From Streptomyces monashensis (GTDB taxonomy: Bacteria > Actinomycetota > Actinomycetes > Streptomycetales > Streptomycetaceae): DNA of 64,000 bases. Within the stretch, counting starts at the first letter, position 1, and each line of letters starts with the position of its first letter. The position numbers and the translations under genes are program-made. Positions 28,272 to 39,170 of the stretch are shown one piece after another. The DNA is taken from positions 1 through 64,000 of the forward strand of contig NZ_MLYO01000041.1 of the NCBI RefSeq assembly GCF_001866665.1. Reading direction: 5' to 3'. Under the pieces are notes generated by a model that saw nothing but the letters and a program-made list of their open reading frames with translations, ran no database searches and was not told where the DNA came from.

Positions 28272-29108
28272 ATGGCGGCCGAGGCCCTGCGGACGCTGCT
28301 CGGCCGCGTCCGCTACGAGGTGCTCCCGGCACGGGCGACGGAGGCGAAGGTCCTCGCCCATGTGCCCCGCGACATCGTGGTCACGGTCACGGCGTCGCCG
28401 GTCAAGGGGCTGGAACCGACACTGGCCCTCACCGAGCGGCTCGCGGCACACGGTTACCGCGTCGTCCCGCACCTCCCCGCACGGCTGCTGCGGGACGACG
28501 CGCACCTGAAGGACGTCGCCGAGCGGCTGCGTGCCACGGGGATCGACGACCTCTTCGTACCGGCGGGCGACGCCGACCCGCCGGCCGGACCGTACGAGGG
28601 TGCGCTCCCGGTGCTCCGTCGACTTGCCGAACTGGGCAGTCCCTTCGAGGAGTTGGGCATCACCGGCTATCCGGAGAGCCATCCCGTCATCCACGACGAC
28701 ATCACCGTCCAGTCGATGTGGGACAAGCGCGCGCACGCGACGTACATCGTCAGCAACCTGTGCTTCGACCCGCGGGTGCTCGGCGACTGGATCACCCGGA
28801 TCCGGCGGCGCGCCATCACCCTGCCCGTGTACGTCGGCGTCGCGGGGCCCGTGCAGCGCGCGAAGCTGCTGGCCATGGCGACGAAGATCGGGGTGGGGGA
28901 GTCGACGCGCTTCCTCACCCGGCACCCCGCCTGGTTCCTGCGCCTCGCGGCACCCGGCGGCTACGCCCCCGAGAGGCTGCTCACACGGGGTGCGCAGGCG
29001 CTGACCGGGCCGTCGGCCGGGGTGGCCGGTCTGCATCTGTTCACCTTCAACCAGCTTGCCGAGACGGAGCGTTGGCGGCGTGCCCTGCTGGACCGGCTGG
29101 GCGGCTGA
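28272..29108 (+). CDS. Methylenetetrahydrofolate reductase-like protein
   Basis: A 278-residue MetF-like TIM-barrel flavoprotein. Recognisable segments are VTASPVKGLEPTLALTERL (the S-P-x-K-x family start), ELGITGYPESHPVI (folate-binding GYPExHP motif) and ITLPVYVGVAGPVQRAKLL. It is preceded by betA with a 3-base gap. Methyl groups leaving betaine, dimethylglycine and sarcosine enter folate as methylene-THF, and MetF-type reduction to methyl-THF would route them to methionine. A catabolic, betaine-linked paralogue separate from the housekeeping metF is likely. Confidence 0.8.
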   Translation: MAAEALRTLLGRVRYEVLPARATEAKVLAHVPRDIVVTVTASPVKGLEPTLALTERLAAHGYRVVPHLPARLLRDDAHLKDVAERLRATGIDDLFVPAGDADPPAGPYEGALPVLRRLAELGSPFEELGITGYPESHPVIHDDITVQSMWDKRAHATYIVSNLCFDPRVLGDWITRIRRRAITLPVYVGVAGPVQRAKLLAMATKIGVGESTRFLTRHPAWFLRLAAPGGYAPERLLTRGAQALTGPSAGVAGLHLFTFNQLAETERWRRALLDRLGG

Positions 29109-29129
29109 GAACCGCGGTCGACCGACCCC

Positions 29130-29194
29130 TTGACGGGTGCCGGGCATTCGGCCAGGGTGTTCCACCACAAGCAATGCAATGCACAATGCGCAAC
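29130..29194 (+). promoter_or_regulatory. Promoter and operator of betB
   Basis: TTGACG (29130-29135) and CAGGGT (29153-29158), spaced 17, are followed by the operator-like 17-mer AATGCA-CAATG-CGCAAC (29178-29194), whose right half-site is perfect. The 15-mer at 29172-29186 recurs exactly at 49354-49368. Confidence 0.5.
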
Positions 29195-29219
29195 GGATTC
29201 GGTTCGAAGGGCGCGTCGC

Positions 29220-30689
29220 ATGGCAGATCTGTATGTGGCCGGAGAATGGCGTGATCCGGTGGCCGGCGGTCACCGCGAGATCCGCTGTCCGGCGGACGGC
29301 ACGCTCGTCGCGACGGTTTCGGAAGGCACCCGCCCCGACACCGGGGCGGCGATCGCCGCGGCCCGGCGGGCCTTCGACGACGGCCCCTGGCCCGGCACCC
29401 CCGAGCGCGAACGCGGTGCGCTGCTGCTGCGCACCGCCGACATCATCGAGCGCGACGCCAAGGAGTTCGCCCGCGCCGAGTCCCTCGACACCGGCAAGCG
29501 CCTGGTCGAGAGCGAGTACGACATCGCCGACGTCGTCGCCTGCCTGCGCTACTACGGCGGCATCGCCGGCACCGGCGCCGGCCGGGTGATCGACACCGGC
29601 CGCGACGACGCCCTCAGCCGGGTCGTGTACGAGCCCGTCGGGGTCTGCGCACTGATCACCCCCTGGAACTACCCACTGCTGCAAGCCTCGTGGAAGGTCG
29701 CCCCGGCGCTGCTCGCGGGCAACACGATCGTCCTCAAACCCAGCGAACTGACGCCCTCCACCTCGATCCTGCTGATGAAGGCGCTGGAGGAGGCCGGACT
29801 GCCCGCAGGCGCCGCCAACCTCGTCCTGGGCGCCGGAGCCGAGGCGGGCGCACCGCTGGCCGAGGACCCGGCCGTCGACATGGTGTCGTTCACCGGAGGC
29901 CTGGACACCGGACGGCACATCATGGCGGCCGCCGCGGCGACGGTGAAGAAGGTCGCGCTCGAACTCGGCGGCAAGAACCCCAACGTGGTCTTCGCCGACG
30001 CCGACGTCGAGACGGCCGTCGACTTCGCGCTCACCGCCGTCTTCCTGCACTCCGGGCAGGTCTGCTCGGCCGGTGCCCGGCTGATCGTGCAGGACTCGCT
30101 GCACGACGCCTTCGTGGACGAGGTCGTACGCCGCGCCCGCCTCATCCGGCTCGGCGGTCCCTTCGACCCCGGGGCGGAGACCGGGCCGCTGATCTCCGCG
30201 CGGCACCGGGAGAAGGTCGAGGCGTACGTCGCGGCGGGCCTCGCCGAGGGCGCCGTACTGCGCTGCGGCGGGACACGACCCGACGACCCGGCGCTGGCGG
30301 GCGGCTTCTACTACCCGCCGACCGTCCTGGACGCGTGCCGCCAGGACATGCGCGTGGTGCACGAGGAGTCCTTCGGGCCCGTGCTGACCGTCGAGAGCTT
30401 CCGCGACGAGGACGACGCCGTGCGTATCGCCAACGACACGGAGTACGGCCTCGCGGGGGCCGTGTGGACACAGGACGCGGGCAAGGCACAGCGGGTCGCC
30501 CGCCGACTGCGGCACGGCACCGTGTGGATCAACGACTACCACCCCTATGTGCCACAGGCCGAGTGGGGTGGGTTCGGGCACTCCGGCGTGGGCCGCGAGC
30601 TGGGGCCGTCCGGCCTCGACGAGTACCGGGAGCCCAAGCACGTCTGGCAGAACATCCAACCCCGGCCGCAGCACTGGTTCCGCGGCTGA
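29220..30689 (+). CDS. betB: Betaine aldehyde dehydrogenase
   Basis: A 489-residue NAD(P)-dependent aldehyde dehydrogenase. The catalytic Glu lies in ELGGKNPNVVF and the nucleophilic Cys in SGQVCSAGARL; the N-x-x-P-W-N-Y cofactor region is LITPWNYPLL. The C-terminal WINDYHPYVPQAEWGGF segment is typical of betaine-aldehyde-type members. ATG 29220 follows GAAGGG. An upstream in-frame extension runs into the promoter and operator and is rejected. Together with BetA it converts choline to glycine betaine. It is followed after 20 bases by the ABC transporter genes, probably as one operon. Confidence 0.9.
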   Translation: MADLYVAGEWRDPVAGGHREIRCPADGTLVATVSEGTRPDTGAAIAAARRAFDDGPWPGTPERERGALLLRTADIIERDAKEFARAESLDTGKRLVESEYDIADVVACLRYYGGIAGTGAGRVIDTGRDDALSRVVYEPVGVCALITPWNYPLLQASWKVAPALLAGNTIVLKPSELTPSTSILLMKALEEAGLPAGAANLVLGAGAEAGAPLAEDPAVDMVSFTGGLDTGRHIMAAAAATVKKVALELGGKNPNVVFADADVETAVDFALTAVFLHSGQVCSAGARLIVQDSLHDAFVDEVVRRARLIRLGGPFDPGAETGPLISARHREKVEAYVAAGLAEGAVLRCGGTRPDDPALAGGFYYPPTVLDACRQDMRVVHEESFGPVLTVESFRDEDDAVRIANDTEYGLAGAVWTQDAGKAQRVARRLRHGTVWINDYHPYVPQAEWGGFGHSGVGRELGPSGLDEYREPKHVWQNIQPRPQHWFRG

Positions 30690-30709
30690 ACGCCGAAGAA
30701 AGGTCGACC

Positions 30710-31800
<1,091 letters not shown>

Positions 31801-31801
<1 letters not shown>

Positions 31802-33777
31802 TGGCCGTCGCCGCCGACGCGACCGCGTCGGTCACCCCCCTGCGGGAGAGGGCCAGCCGTCCGATGGTGGTGGCCGCCGTCCTGGCCGGCTGGCTGGTGC
31901 TCTTCGCCGTGCTGCGCGGCCGGCAGACACTGACCCTCGCGGCGGCCGACCTCACCGGGCTGCACCGCTGGCTGAACGACCTCAACGACAGCATCGGGGC
32001 CAACCGCAACTCCAACCCGCTCTTCCTGTACTTCTTCAACGAGATCCGGCTGGCCATCGACAACCTGGTGACCTTCGTCCAGTCCCTGATCTCCCAGCCC
32101 ACCGGCACCCGGCCCGTCCCGCAGATCGGCTGGCTCGGCGTCGTCGGCATCACCGGCTATGTCTCCTGGGCCGTGGGCAACTGGCGGGTCGCCCTGCTGG
32201 CCGTGGCCGGCTTCACCTTCTTCGGGTTGCAGGGGCTGTGGCAGGAGAGCATGGACACCCTGGCGCTGACCCTGTCGGCGGTCCTCGTGGCGCTGCTCAT
32301 CGGCATCCCGCTCGGTGTGTGGGCGGGGCTGTCCGACCGGTTCAACCGGATCATGACGCCCTTCCTGGACTTCATGCAGACGATGCCGACCTTCGTCTAC
32401 CTCGCCCCGCTGACCCTGATCTTCCTCATCGGTGGCGCCTCCGCCGTGATCACCACGGTGATCTACGCGGCACCGCCCGCCATCCGCATCACCGCGCACG
32501 CCATCCGCTCCGTACCCGAGACCACCGTCGAGGCGGCGAATTCGCTCGGCACGACACGTTTGCAGCAACTGGTCAAAGTGCTGCTGCCGATGTCCCGGCG
32601 CACCGTCGTCATGGGCGTGAACCAGACCATCATGGCCGCCCTCGCCATGGTGACCATCGCCGCCCTGATCGACGCGCCCGGCCTCGGCAAGACCGTCGTC
32701 CAGGCCCTCCAGTCCCTCGACGTCGGCACCGCCTTCAACGCCGGACTCGCCATCGTCGTCATGGCGATCGTGCTCGACCGGGTCACCACGGCCGCCGCCG
32801 CGCGCACCGAGACGGCCCGCCGCACCGACGCCCGGCTGCTCAGGTGGCGCCGTCCGCTGCTGGCGGCGGGCGCGATCGGACTCGGCTTCGTGATCTATGT
32901 GTCCCACACCTACGTGTGGGCGGCACAGTTCCCGGGCCATGGCGCCGTCGGCAGCCACATCGCGAGCGCGGCGGACACCACGACCGGCTGGCTCCAGAAC
33001 CATGTGTCGGGACTGACCAACGGTCTGCGCAACGTGCTCACCAACGGCCTGCTCAATCCGTTCCAGACCCTGCTCACCGACTCCCCGTGGTGGCTCGTCG
33101 GCATCGTCCTGGTCGCGCTCGCCCTGGTGCTCGGCGGCCGGTGGGCCGCGGTGACGGGCGCCTGCTGCGTCGGGCTGCTGGTCGGCACGGGCGTGTGGTC
33201 GGACAGCATGACCACCCTCGCCTCGACGGCCGTGGCCACGGTGCTGGTGATGCTGCTCGGTGTCGTCTTCGGTGTGTGGATGGGGCGCAGCGCCCTCGTG
33301 GACCGGGTGGTGCGGCCCACCCTGGACGCGGCACAGGTCATGCCGCCCTTCGTCTATCTCGTACCGTTCCTGGCCCTGTTCGGCGCCACCCGGTTCACCG
33401 CGATCGTCGCGGCCGTCGTCTACGCGGCACCCGTCGCGATCAAGATCATCGCGGACGGGGTGCGGAACGTCCCCGAGGCCACCGTGGAGGCGGCCACCTC
33501 TGCCGGGTGCAACACCTGGCAGATCATCACCAAGGTCCAGCTGCCGATGGCCCGCAGCGCCCTGACGCTCGCGACCAACCAGGGCCTGATCTACGTGCTG
33601 TCGATGGTCGTGGTGGGCGGCCTGGTGGGGGCGGGCGCCCTCGGCTACGACGTCGTGGCCGGATTCTCGCAGGGACAGCTGTACGGCAAGGGGCTCGCGG
33701 CGGGACTGGCCATCGTCCTGCTCGGAGTCATGTTCGACCGGATCACTCAGGCCGCGGCGCGCCGCACCCGGGCATAA
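31801..33777 (+). CDS. Duplicated glycine betaine/choline ABC permease
   Basis: A 658-residue protein containing two tandem binding-protein-dependent permease domains. The first EAA-type loop is TTVEAANSLGTTRLQQLVKVLLPMSRR (about residues 240-266) and the second is ATVEAATSAGCNTWQIITKVQLPMARS (about 560-586). Each is embedded in roughly 5-6 membrane helices, so one polypeptide supplies both halves of the membrane channel, as in ProW-duplicated actinobacterial importers. The start overlaps the ATPase stop by one base. The binding-protein gene follows 13 bases later. Confidence 0.9.
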
Positions 33778-33790
33778 GGAGCACGACACC

Positions 33791-34756
33791 ATGGCAAGAC
33801 ACTGGCAAGCCGGCGCGGCCGGCCTGGCCGTCCTCGGCCTCACCCTCACGGCCTGCTCGGGGGCGAAGGTCGGCGACAGCACCTCCGCGGGTGCGAAGTC
33901 CTCGGGCGGCAGGTGCGGCACCTTCAACCTGGCCGTCAACCCGTGGATCGGCTACGAGGCGGACGCGGCGGTCGTGGCGTACGTCGCGCAGCACGACCTG
34001 GGCTGCACCGTCACCAAGAAGGACCTGAAGGAGGAGATCGCCTGGCAGGGCTTCGGGACCGGCGAGGTCGACGCGGTCCTGGAGAACTGGGGCCACGACG
34101 ATCTGAAGAAGAAGTACATCACGAGCCAGAAGACGGCCGTCGAGGCCGGCTCGACCGGCAACAAGGGCGTCATCGGCTGGTTCGTGCCGCCGTGGCTGGC
34201 CAAGGCGCACCCGGACATCCTCGACTGGAAGAACCTCGACACGTACGCGGACAGGTTCAAGACGTCCGAGTCCGGCGGCAAGGGCCAACTGCTGGACGGC
34301 GACCCGTCGTACGTCACGAACGACGCGGCCCTGGTGAAGAACCTGAAGCTGAACTTCAAGGTGGTGTACGCAGGCAGCGAGACCGCGCTCATCCAGGCCT
34401 TCAGAACGGCCGAGAAGAACAAGCAGTGGATGATCGGCTACTTCTACGAGCCGCAGTGGTTCATGTCCGAGGTGCCCCTGGCCAAGGTCAACCTCCCGAA
34501 GTACACGACGGGCTGCGACACCGACGCGGCGAAGGTGGCCTGCGACTATCCCCTCTACGACCTGGACAAGATCGTCAGTGCGCAGTTCGCCAAGTCGGGC
34601 AGCCCGGCGTACGGCCTGGTGAAGAACTTCCACTGGACCAACGACGACCAGAACACCGTCGCCCGGTACATCGCGCAGGACAAGATGTCGGACGACGCGG
34701 CGGCCAAGAAGTGGGTCGACGCGAACCGCGACAAGGTCGATGCCTGGCTCAAGTAG
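33791..34756 (+). CDS. Glycine betaine/choline-binding lipoprotein
   Basis: A 321-residue exported lipoprotein with signal peptide and lipobox (LGLTLTACSG, Cys about residue 22), belonging to the OpuAC/ProX substrate-binding family. Trp and Tyr residues that could form a cation-binding aromatic box appear in VNPWIGYEA, FVPPWLAK, YFYEPQWF and NFHWTND. Last gene of the importer operon (ATPase, permease, binding protein), followed by an 18-bp perfect hairpin. Ligand probably betaine, choline or a related quaternary amine, from family and context. Confidence 0.9.
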   Translation: MARHWQAGAAGLAVLGLTLTACSGAKVGDSTSAGAKSSGGRCGTFNLAVNPWIGYEADAAVVAYVAQHDLGCTVTKKDLKEEIAWQGFGTGEVDAVLENWGHDDLKKKYITSQKTAVEAGSTGNKGVIGWFVPPWLAKAHPDILDWKNLDTYADRFKTSESGGKGQLLDGDPSYVTNDAALVKNLKLNFKVVYAGSETALIQAFRTAEKNKQWMIGYFYEPQWFMSEVPLAKVNLPKYTTGCDTDAAKVACDYPLYDLDKIVSAQFAKSGSPAYGLVKNFHWTNDDQNTVARYIAQDKMSDDAAAKKWVDANRDKVDAWLK

Positions 34757-34784
34757 CACGGGCGGGAAAGGGCCGAACGGACCA

Positions 34785-34826
34785 GCCCGGCAGGCGGTGC
34801 GCACCCATGCGCACCGCCTGCCGGGC
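34785..34826 (+). terminator. Perfect 18-bp terminator after the importer operon
   Basis: The arms 34785-34802 and 34809-34826 are exact inverse complements around a 6-base loop. It is one of the strongest hairpins in the window, 28 bases after the binding-protein stop, and it separates the transporter operon from the dimethylglycine dehydrogenase operon. Confidence 0.9.
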
Positions 34827-34877
34827 GCTGTCGTGTTCCCGCCCGTGAGCAGGCCGTTTTCCGATGTCACCGCCCCC

Positions 34878-34945
34878 TTGACACCTCTCCTCGACGGCGG
34901 GCACATTGAGTTGCGCAGCCTGAACCGCGTTGCGTAGCAAGCAAC
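34878..34945 (+). promoter_or_regulatory. Promoter and operator of the dimethylglycine/sarcosine operon
   Basis: A consensus TTGACA (34878-34883) and CACATT (34902-34907), spaced 18, precede the operator GTTGCG-TAGCA-AGCAAC (34929-34945, one mismatch between arms). A further TTGCGC half-site is at 34911-34916, over the predicted start point. The gene begins at 34975. Confidence 0.65.
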
Positions 34946-34974
34946 TGAATCGGTCTCAAGTTCGGAGGTTGGCG

Positions 34975-37413
34975 ATGGCGGGACCCCGAGTGGTGATCAT
35001 CGGAGCGGGCGTCGTGGGAGCGGCCCTGGCGGACGAGATCTCCGCACGCGGCTGGACCGAAGTGACCGTGGTCGACCAGGGCCCCCTCCCGGCCACCGGG
35101 GGCTCTTCCTCGCACGCCCCCGGCCTGGTCTTCCAGACGAACTCCTCGAAGACGATGACGGAGCTCGCCCGCTACACCGTCGAGAAGTTCTGCTCCCTCG
35201 ACGTCGACGGCAAGCCCTGCTTCCTCCAGGTCGGCGGCCTCGAAGTGGCGACCAGCCCCGAGCGCCTCGCCGAACTGCACCGCCGCCACGGCTGGATCAC
35301 CGCCTGGGGCATCGAGTCCCGTCTGCTGAGCCCGGACGAGTGCGTCGAGCGGCACCCGCTGGTCAACCGGGACCGGGTGCTCGGCGGCCTCCTCGTTCCC
35401 ACCGACGGACTCGCCAAGGCCGTCCTCGCCGTCGAGGCGCAGATCCGCCGGGCCACCGAGCGCGGTGTGCGCTTCCTCGCCCGCCACGAAGTCCTCGACA
35501 TCCGCCAGAGCGTCGGCCGCGTCACCGGCGTCGTCACCGACCAGGGCGAGATCCCCGCCGACATCGTCGTGTGCTGCGCCGGCATCTGGGGCCCGAAGAT
35601 CGCCCGCATGGCCGGGATGAACCTGCCGCTCACCCCGCTCGCCCACCAGCTCGCCTGGACCGGCCCGGTCCCCGCCCTCGCCGGCCAGACCGAGGAGGCG
35701 GTCCGCCCGATCCTGCGCCACCAGGACGCCGACCTCTACTACCGCGACCGCTTCGACGGCCTCGGCATCGGCTACTACGGCCACCGCCCCATGCCGGTCT
35801 CCGCGGACGACATCCTCTCCGTGGACGAGGCCGAACAGATGCCCTCCGTCCTGAAGTTCACCGAGGAGGACTTCGCGGACGCCTGGACCGAGACCCGGTC
35901 CCTGCTGCCCGCGACCCGCGAGGCCAAGGTCGAGGAGGGCATCAACGGCCTGTTCTCCTTCACCACCGACGGCTACCCGCTGCTCGGTGAGTCCCCCGAC
36001 GTCAAGGGCTTCTGGGTCGCCGAGGCCGTCTGGGTCACCCACTCCGCGGGCGTCGGCCGGGCCGTCGCCGAATGGCTGGTCGACGGCCACTGCTCCTCCT
36101 TCGACCTGCACGAGTGCGACGTCAACCGCTTCGAGCCGCACCAGCTCTCCCCGGAGTACGTCCTGGCCCGCGACTGCCAGAACTTCGTCGAGGTCTACGA
36201 CATCCTCCACCCCCTCCAGCCTTCGGGTAAGCCGCGCCCGATCCGCACCAGCCCCTTCCACGTCCGCCAGCAGGAACACGGCGCGTTCTTCCTGGAGGCG
36301 AACGGCTGGGAGCGGCCCCAGTGGTACGAGGCCAACGCGGGCCTGGTGGACGGCCGTTCGATCCCCACCCCCAACGACTGGGCCGCCCGCTACTGGTCCC
36401 CGATCGTCGGCGCCGAGGCCCAGGTCACCCGCGAGACCGTCGCCCTGTACGACATGACCGCCCTCAAGCGCCTGGAGGTCGGCGGCCCCGGCGCCGCCGG
36501 CTTCCTGGAGGGCCTGGTCACCGGCAAGGTCGCCAAGTCCGTCGGTTCGGTGACGTACACGCTGCTGCTGGACCACGACGGCGGCATCCGCAGCGACATC
36601 ACCGTCGCCCGCCTCGCCCCCGACCGCTTCCAGGTCGGCGCCAACGGCAACCTCGACCTCGACTGGTTCACCCGCCACCTGCCCGCCGACGGCAGGGTCC
36701 AGGTCCGCGACATCACCGCCGGCACCTGCTGCGTCGGCCTGTGGGGCCCGCTCGCCCGAGACGTCCTCCAGCCGCTGACCGATGAGGACTTCACGAACGA
36801 CGGTCTGAAGTACTTCCGCGCCAAGCACGCCTACATCGGCAGCGTCCCGGTCACCGCGATGCGCCTGTCGTACGTCGGCGAGCTGGGCTGGGAGCTGTAC
36901 ACCACCGCCGATCACGGCCGGAAACTGTGGGACGTCCTGTGGGCCGCCGCCGAGCCGCTCGGCGGAGTCATCGCCGGCCGCGGCGCCTTCAACAGCCTCC
37001 GCCTGGAGAAGGGGTACCGCTCCTTCGGCACCGACATGACCTACGAGCACGACCCCTACGAGGCCGGCGTCGGCTTCGCCGTCAAGCTCGACAAGGGCGA
37101 CTTCATCGGCAGGTCCGCGCTCGAACGCCGCAAGGCGGACGTACGACGCAGGCTGTCCTGCCTCACCGTCGACGACCCGAGCGCGGTCGTCATGGGCAAG
37201 GAACCGGTGTACGACGGCGAGCGCGCCGTCGGCTATGTCACCAGCGCCGCCTACGGCTACACCATCGGCAAGGGCATCGCCTACGCCTGGCTCCCGGCCG
37301 AACTCGCCGTCCCCGGCACCACGGTGCACATCGGCTACTTCGACCAGCGCGTCGAGGCGGTCGTGGCCGAGGAGCCGCTGTTCGATCCGGCGATGTCCCG
37401 GCTCCGTGGGTGA
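34975..37413 (+). CDS. Dimethylglycine dehydrogenase-like FAD/folate enzyme
   Basis: An 812-residue two-domain enzyme. The N-terminal FAD oxidase domain has VVIIGAGVVGAALADE and GSSSHAPGLVFQ, where the His matches the flavin-linking position of this family. The C-terminal half is a GcvT-like tetrahydrofolate domain (YDMTALKRLEVGGPGA, GELGWELYT, FNSLRLEKGYRSFG). Such enzymes demethylate dimethylglycine to sarcosine and place the C1 unit on THF as methylene-THF. ATG 34975 follows CGGAGG. It heads the run folD relic, glyA, soxB, soxDA, soxG. Sarcosine dehydrogenase activity cannot be excluded, but sarcosine oxidase is encoded downstream. Confidence 0.88.
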   Translation: MAGPRVVIIGAGVVGAALADEISARGWTEVTVVDQGPLPATGGSSSHAPGLVFQTNSSKTMTELARYTVEKFCSLDVDGKPCFLQVGGLEVATSPERLAELHRRHGWITAWGIESRLLSPDECVERHPLVNRDRVLGGLLVPTDGLAKAVLAVEAQIRRATERGVRFLARHEVLDIRQSVGRVTGVVTDQGEIPADIVVCCAGIWGPKIARMAGMNLPLTPLAHQLAWTGPVPALAGQTEEAVRPILRHQDADLYYRDRFDGLGIGYYGHRPMPVSADDILSVDEAEQMPSVLKFTEEDFADAWTETRSLLPATREAKVEEGINGLFSFTTDGYPLLGESPDVKGFWVAEAVWVTHSAGVGRAVAEWLVDGHCSSFDLHECDVNRFEPHQLSPEYVLARDCQNFVEVYDILHPLQPSGKPRPIRTSPFHVRQQEHGAFFLEANGWERPQWYEANAGLVDGRSIPTPNDWAARYWSPIVGAEAQVTRETVALYDMTALKRLEVGGPGAAGFLEGLVTGKVAKSVGSVTYTLLLDHDGGIRSDITVARLAPDRFQVGANGNLDLDWFTRHLPADGRVQVRDITAGTCCVGLWGPLARDVLQPLTDEDFTNDGLKYFRAKHAYIGSVPVTAMRLSYVGELGWELYTTADHGRKLWDVLWAAAEPLGGVIAGRGAFNSLRLEKGYRSFGTDMTYEHDPYEAGVGFAVKLDKGDFIGRSALERRKADVRRRLSCLTVDDPSAVVMGKEPVYDGERAVGYVTSAAYGYTIGKGIAYAWLPAELAVPGTTVHIGYFDQRVEAVVAEEPLFDPAMSRLRG

Positions 37414-37440
37414 GTGCTCCGCGGTGAGTGCCGCGATGTG

Positions 37441-37505
37441 TCGTCTTCCGGCTGCGGGCTCGTCGTGGCTGGTCGCGCAGTTCCCCGCGCCCCCGACGGG
37501 GCGCT
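37441..37505 (+). repeat. Streptomyces-type dispersed repeat at the folD deletion point
   Basis: The stretch containing GGCTGCGGGCTCGTCGTGG and GGTCGCGCAGTTCCCCGCGC, followed by a short CCCCGACGGGGCGC hairpin, resembles an intergenic element that I recall from many Streptomyces genomes. It sits where the 5' part of folD should be. Identity as a repeat is from memory and needs a search of the host genome. Confidence 0.5.
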
Positions 37506-37536
37506 GTGGTCCAGCCTCTGGGAAGGAGTGCTGCCG

Positions 37537-37890
37537 GTGACCGCACACGTGCTTGACGGTAGGGGCACCCGGCGCTCCGGGAACGCCACCGTCACCCTCT
37601 GCCACACCGGAACCAAGGGCCTGGCCCGGCACGTACGCGAGGCGGACATCGTCGTCGCGGCGGCCGGCTCGCCCGGACTGATCACCAAGGACATGCTGCG
37701 CCCCGGCGCGGCCGTCCTGGACGTCGGCATCACCCGCACCGAGCACGGCCTGGTCGGGGACATCCGCCCGGAGGCCGCCGCGGTCGCCGGACGGCTCCCG
37801 CCGATGCCCGGGGGAGTGGGACCCATGACCCGCACGATGCCGCTCGCCAACGTCGTCGAGGCCGCCGAGAGGAACGCGAACCCCGCATGA
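37537..37890 (+). pseudogene. folD: Truncated folD (methylene-THF dehydrogenase/cyclohydrolase), C-terminal fragment
   Basis: Only the C-terminal NADP-binding part of FolD remains (GNATVTLCHTGTKGLARHV, then DIVVAAAGSPGLI, VLDVGITRTEHGLVGDI and PMPGGVGPMTRTMPL). The ~155-residue catalytic domain with the active-site Lys and Tyr is absent, and a further ~12 residues of the GRGxxVGRP loop are missing (GRGT is joined directly to RRSGNATV). A good GGAAGGAG ribosome site precedes GTG 37537, so the 117-residue stub could still be translated. Its stop overlaps the glyA start (ATGA), preserving the ancestral coupling. Catalysis is not expected; translation may matter only for coupling to glyA. Confidence 0.82.
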
Positions 37891-39170
37891 ACGCGCTGAA
37901 CATCCCCCTGGCCGAGCTGGACCCCGAGGTCCATGCCGCTCTCCGCGCCGAGCTGAACCGCCAGCAGTCCACCCTGGAGATGATCGCCTCCGAGAACTTC
38001 GCCCCCACCGCCGTGATGGAGGCACAGGGCTCGGTCGCGACCAACAAGTACGCCGAGGGCTACCCCGGCCGCCGCTACTACGGCGGCTGCGAACACGTCG
38101 ACGTCACCGAGCGGCTGGCCATCGAACGGATCAAGTCCCTCTTCGGCGCGGGCTTCGCCAACGTCCAGCCGCACTCGGGCGCCCAGGCCAACACCGCCGT
38201 CTTCTTCGCCCTGCTGAAGCCCGGCGACACCATCCTCGGGCTCGACCTCGCGCACGGCGGCCACCTCACCCACGGCATGCGCATCAACTACAGCGGCAAG
38301 ATGCTCAATGTCGTGCCGTACCACGTCTCCGAGGCGGACAACCTCGTCGACATGGACGAGGTGGAACGGCTCGCCAAGGAACACCGCCCCAAGATGATCA
38401 TCGCGGGCTGGTCGGCGTACCCGAGGCAGCTGGACTTCGCGGCCTTCCGCCGGATCGCCGACCAGGTCGGCGCCCTCCTCATGGTCGACATGGCGCACTT
38501 CGCGGGCCTGGTCGCCGCCGGACTGCACCCCAGCCCCGTCCCGCACGCCCACGTGGTCACCACCACCACGCACAAGACGCTCGGCGGCCCCCGCGGCGGC
38601 GTCATCCTCACCGACGACGCCGACCTCGCCAAGAAGCTCAACTCGGCCGTGTTCCCCGGGATGCAGGGCGGGCCCCTGGAACACGTCATCGCGGCGAAGG
38701 CGGTCTCCTTCAAGGTCGCCGCGTCGCCCGAGTTCGCCGAGCGCCAGGCCCGGACCCTCGCCGGCGCCCGCGTCCTCGCCGAGCGCCTGACCCGGCCCGA
38801 CGCGGCGGCGGCCGGGGTACGGGTGCTGACGGGTGGCACCGACGTCCACCTCGTCCTTGTGGACCTGCGGGACTCCGCACTCGACGGCAGGCGCGCCGAG
38901 GACCTCCTCCACGAGATCGGCATCACCGTCAACCGCAACGCCGTCCCCTTCGACCCACGCCCGCCCATGGTCACCTCCGGGCTGCGCATCGGCACCCCGG
39001 CGCTGGCCACACGAGGCTTCACCGAGGAGGACTTCACCGAGGTCGCCGACGTGATCGCCCTGGCCCTCCGGCCCGAGCCGGACGTGTCCGCCCTGCGCGC
39101 CCGCACCGAGGAGCTGGCCGCCAAGCACCCGCTCTACCCGCACCTCTCGTACGACGGAGGCGCCCGATGA
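37887..39170 (+). CDS. glyA: Serine hydroxymethyltransferase
   Basis: A 427-residue PLP enzyme interconverting glycine plus methylene-THF with serine. The PLP Lys lies in VVTTTTHKTLGGPRGG (about residue 230); other signatures are ENFAPTAVMEAQGSV, EGYPGRRYYGGCEHVD and VDMAHFAGLVAAG. The length matches bacterial GlyA. It is coupled by 4-base ATGA overlaps on both sides (folD relic before, soxB after). In this operon it consumes glycine and the methylene-THF made by the demethylating dehydrogenases, giving serine. It is likely a catabolic paralogue of a housekeeping glyA elsewhere. Confidence 0.93.
   Translation: MNALNIPLAELDPEVHAALRAELNRQQSTLEMIASENFAPTAVMEAQGSVATNKYAEGYPGRRYYGGCEHVDVTERLAIERIKSLFGAGFANVQPHSGAQANTAVFFALLKPGDTILGLDLAHGGHLTHGMRINYSGKMLNVVPYHVSEADNLVDMDEVERLAKEHRPKMIIAGWSAYPRQLDFAAFRRIADQVGALLMVDMAHFAGLVAAGLHPSPVPHAHVVTTTTHKTLGGPRGGVILTDDADLAKKLNSAVFPGMQGGPLEHVIAAKAVSFKVAASPEFAERQARTLAGARVLAERLTRPDAAAAGVRVLTGGTDVHLVLVDLRDSALDGRRAEDLLHEIGITVNRNAVPFDPRPPMVTSGLRIGTPALATRGFTEEDFTEVADVIALALRPEPDVSALRARTEELAAKHPLYPHLSYDGGAR

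Noticed and set aside
34867..38025. A ~1050-codon minus-strand open frame opposite dimethylglycine dehydrogenase
   Set aside because: Composition is an artefact of third-position GC on the opposite strand; no motifs, and it crosses the operator and the folD relic.
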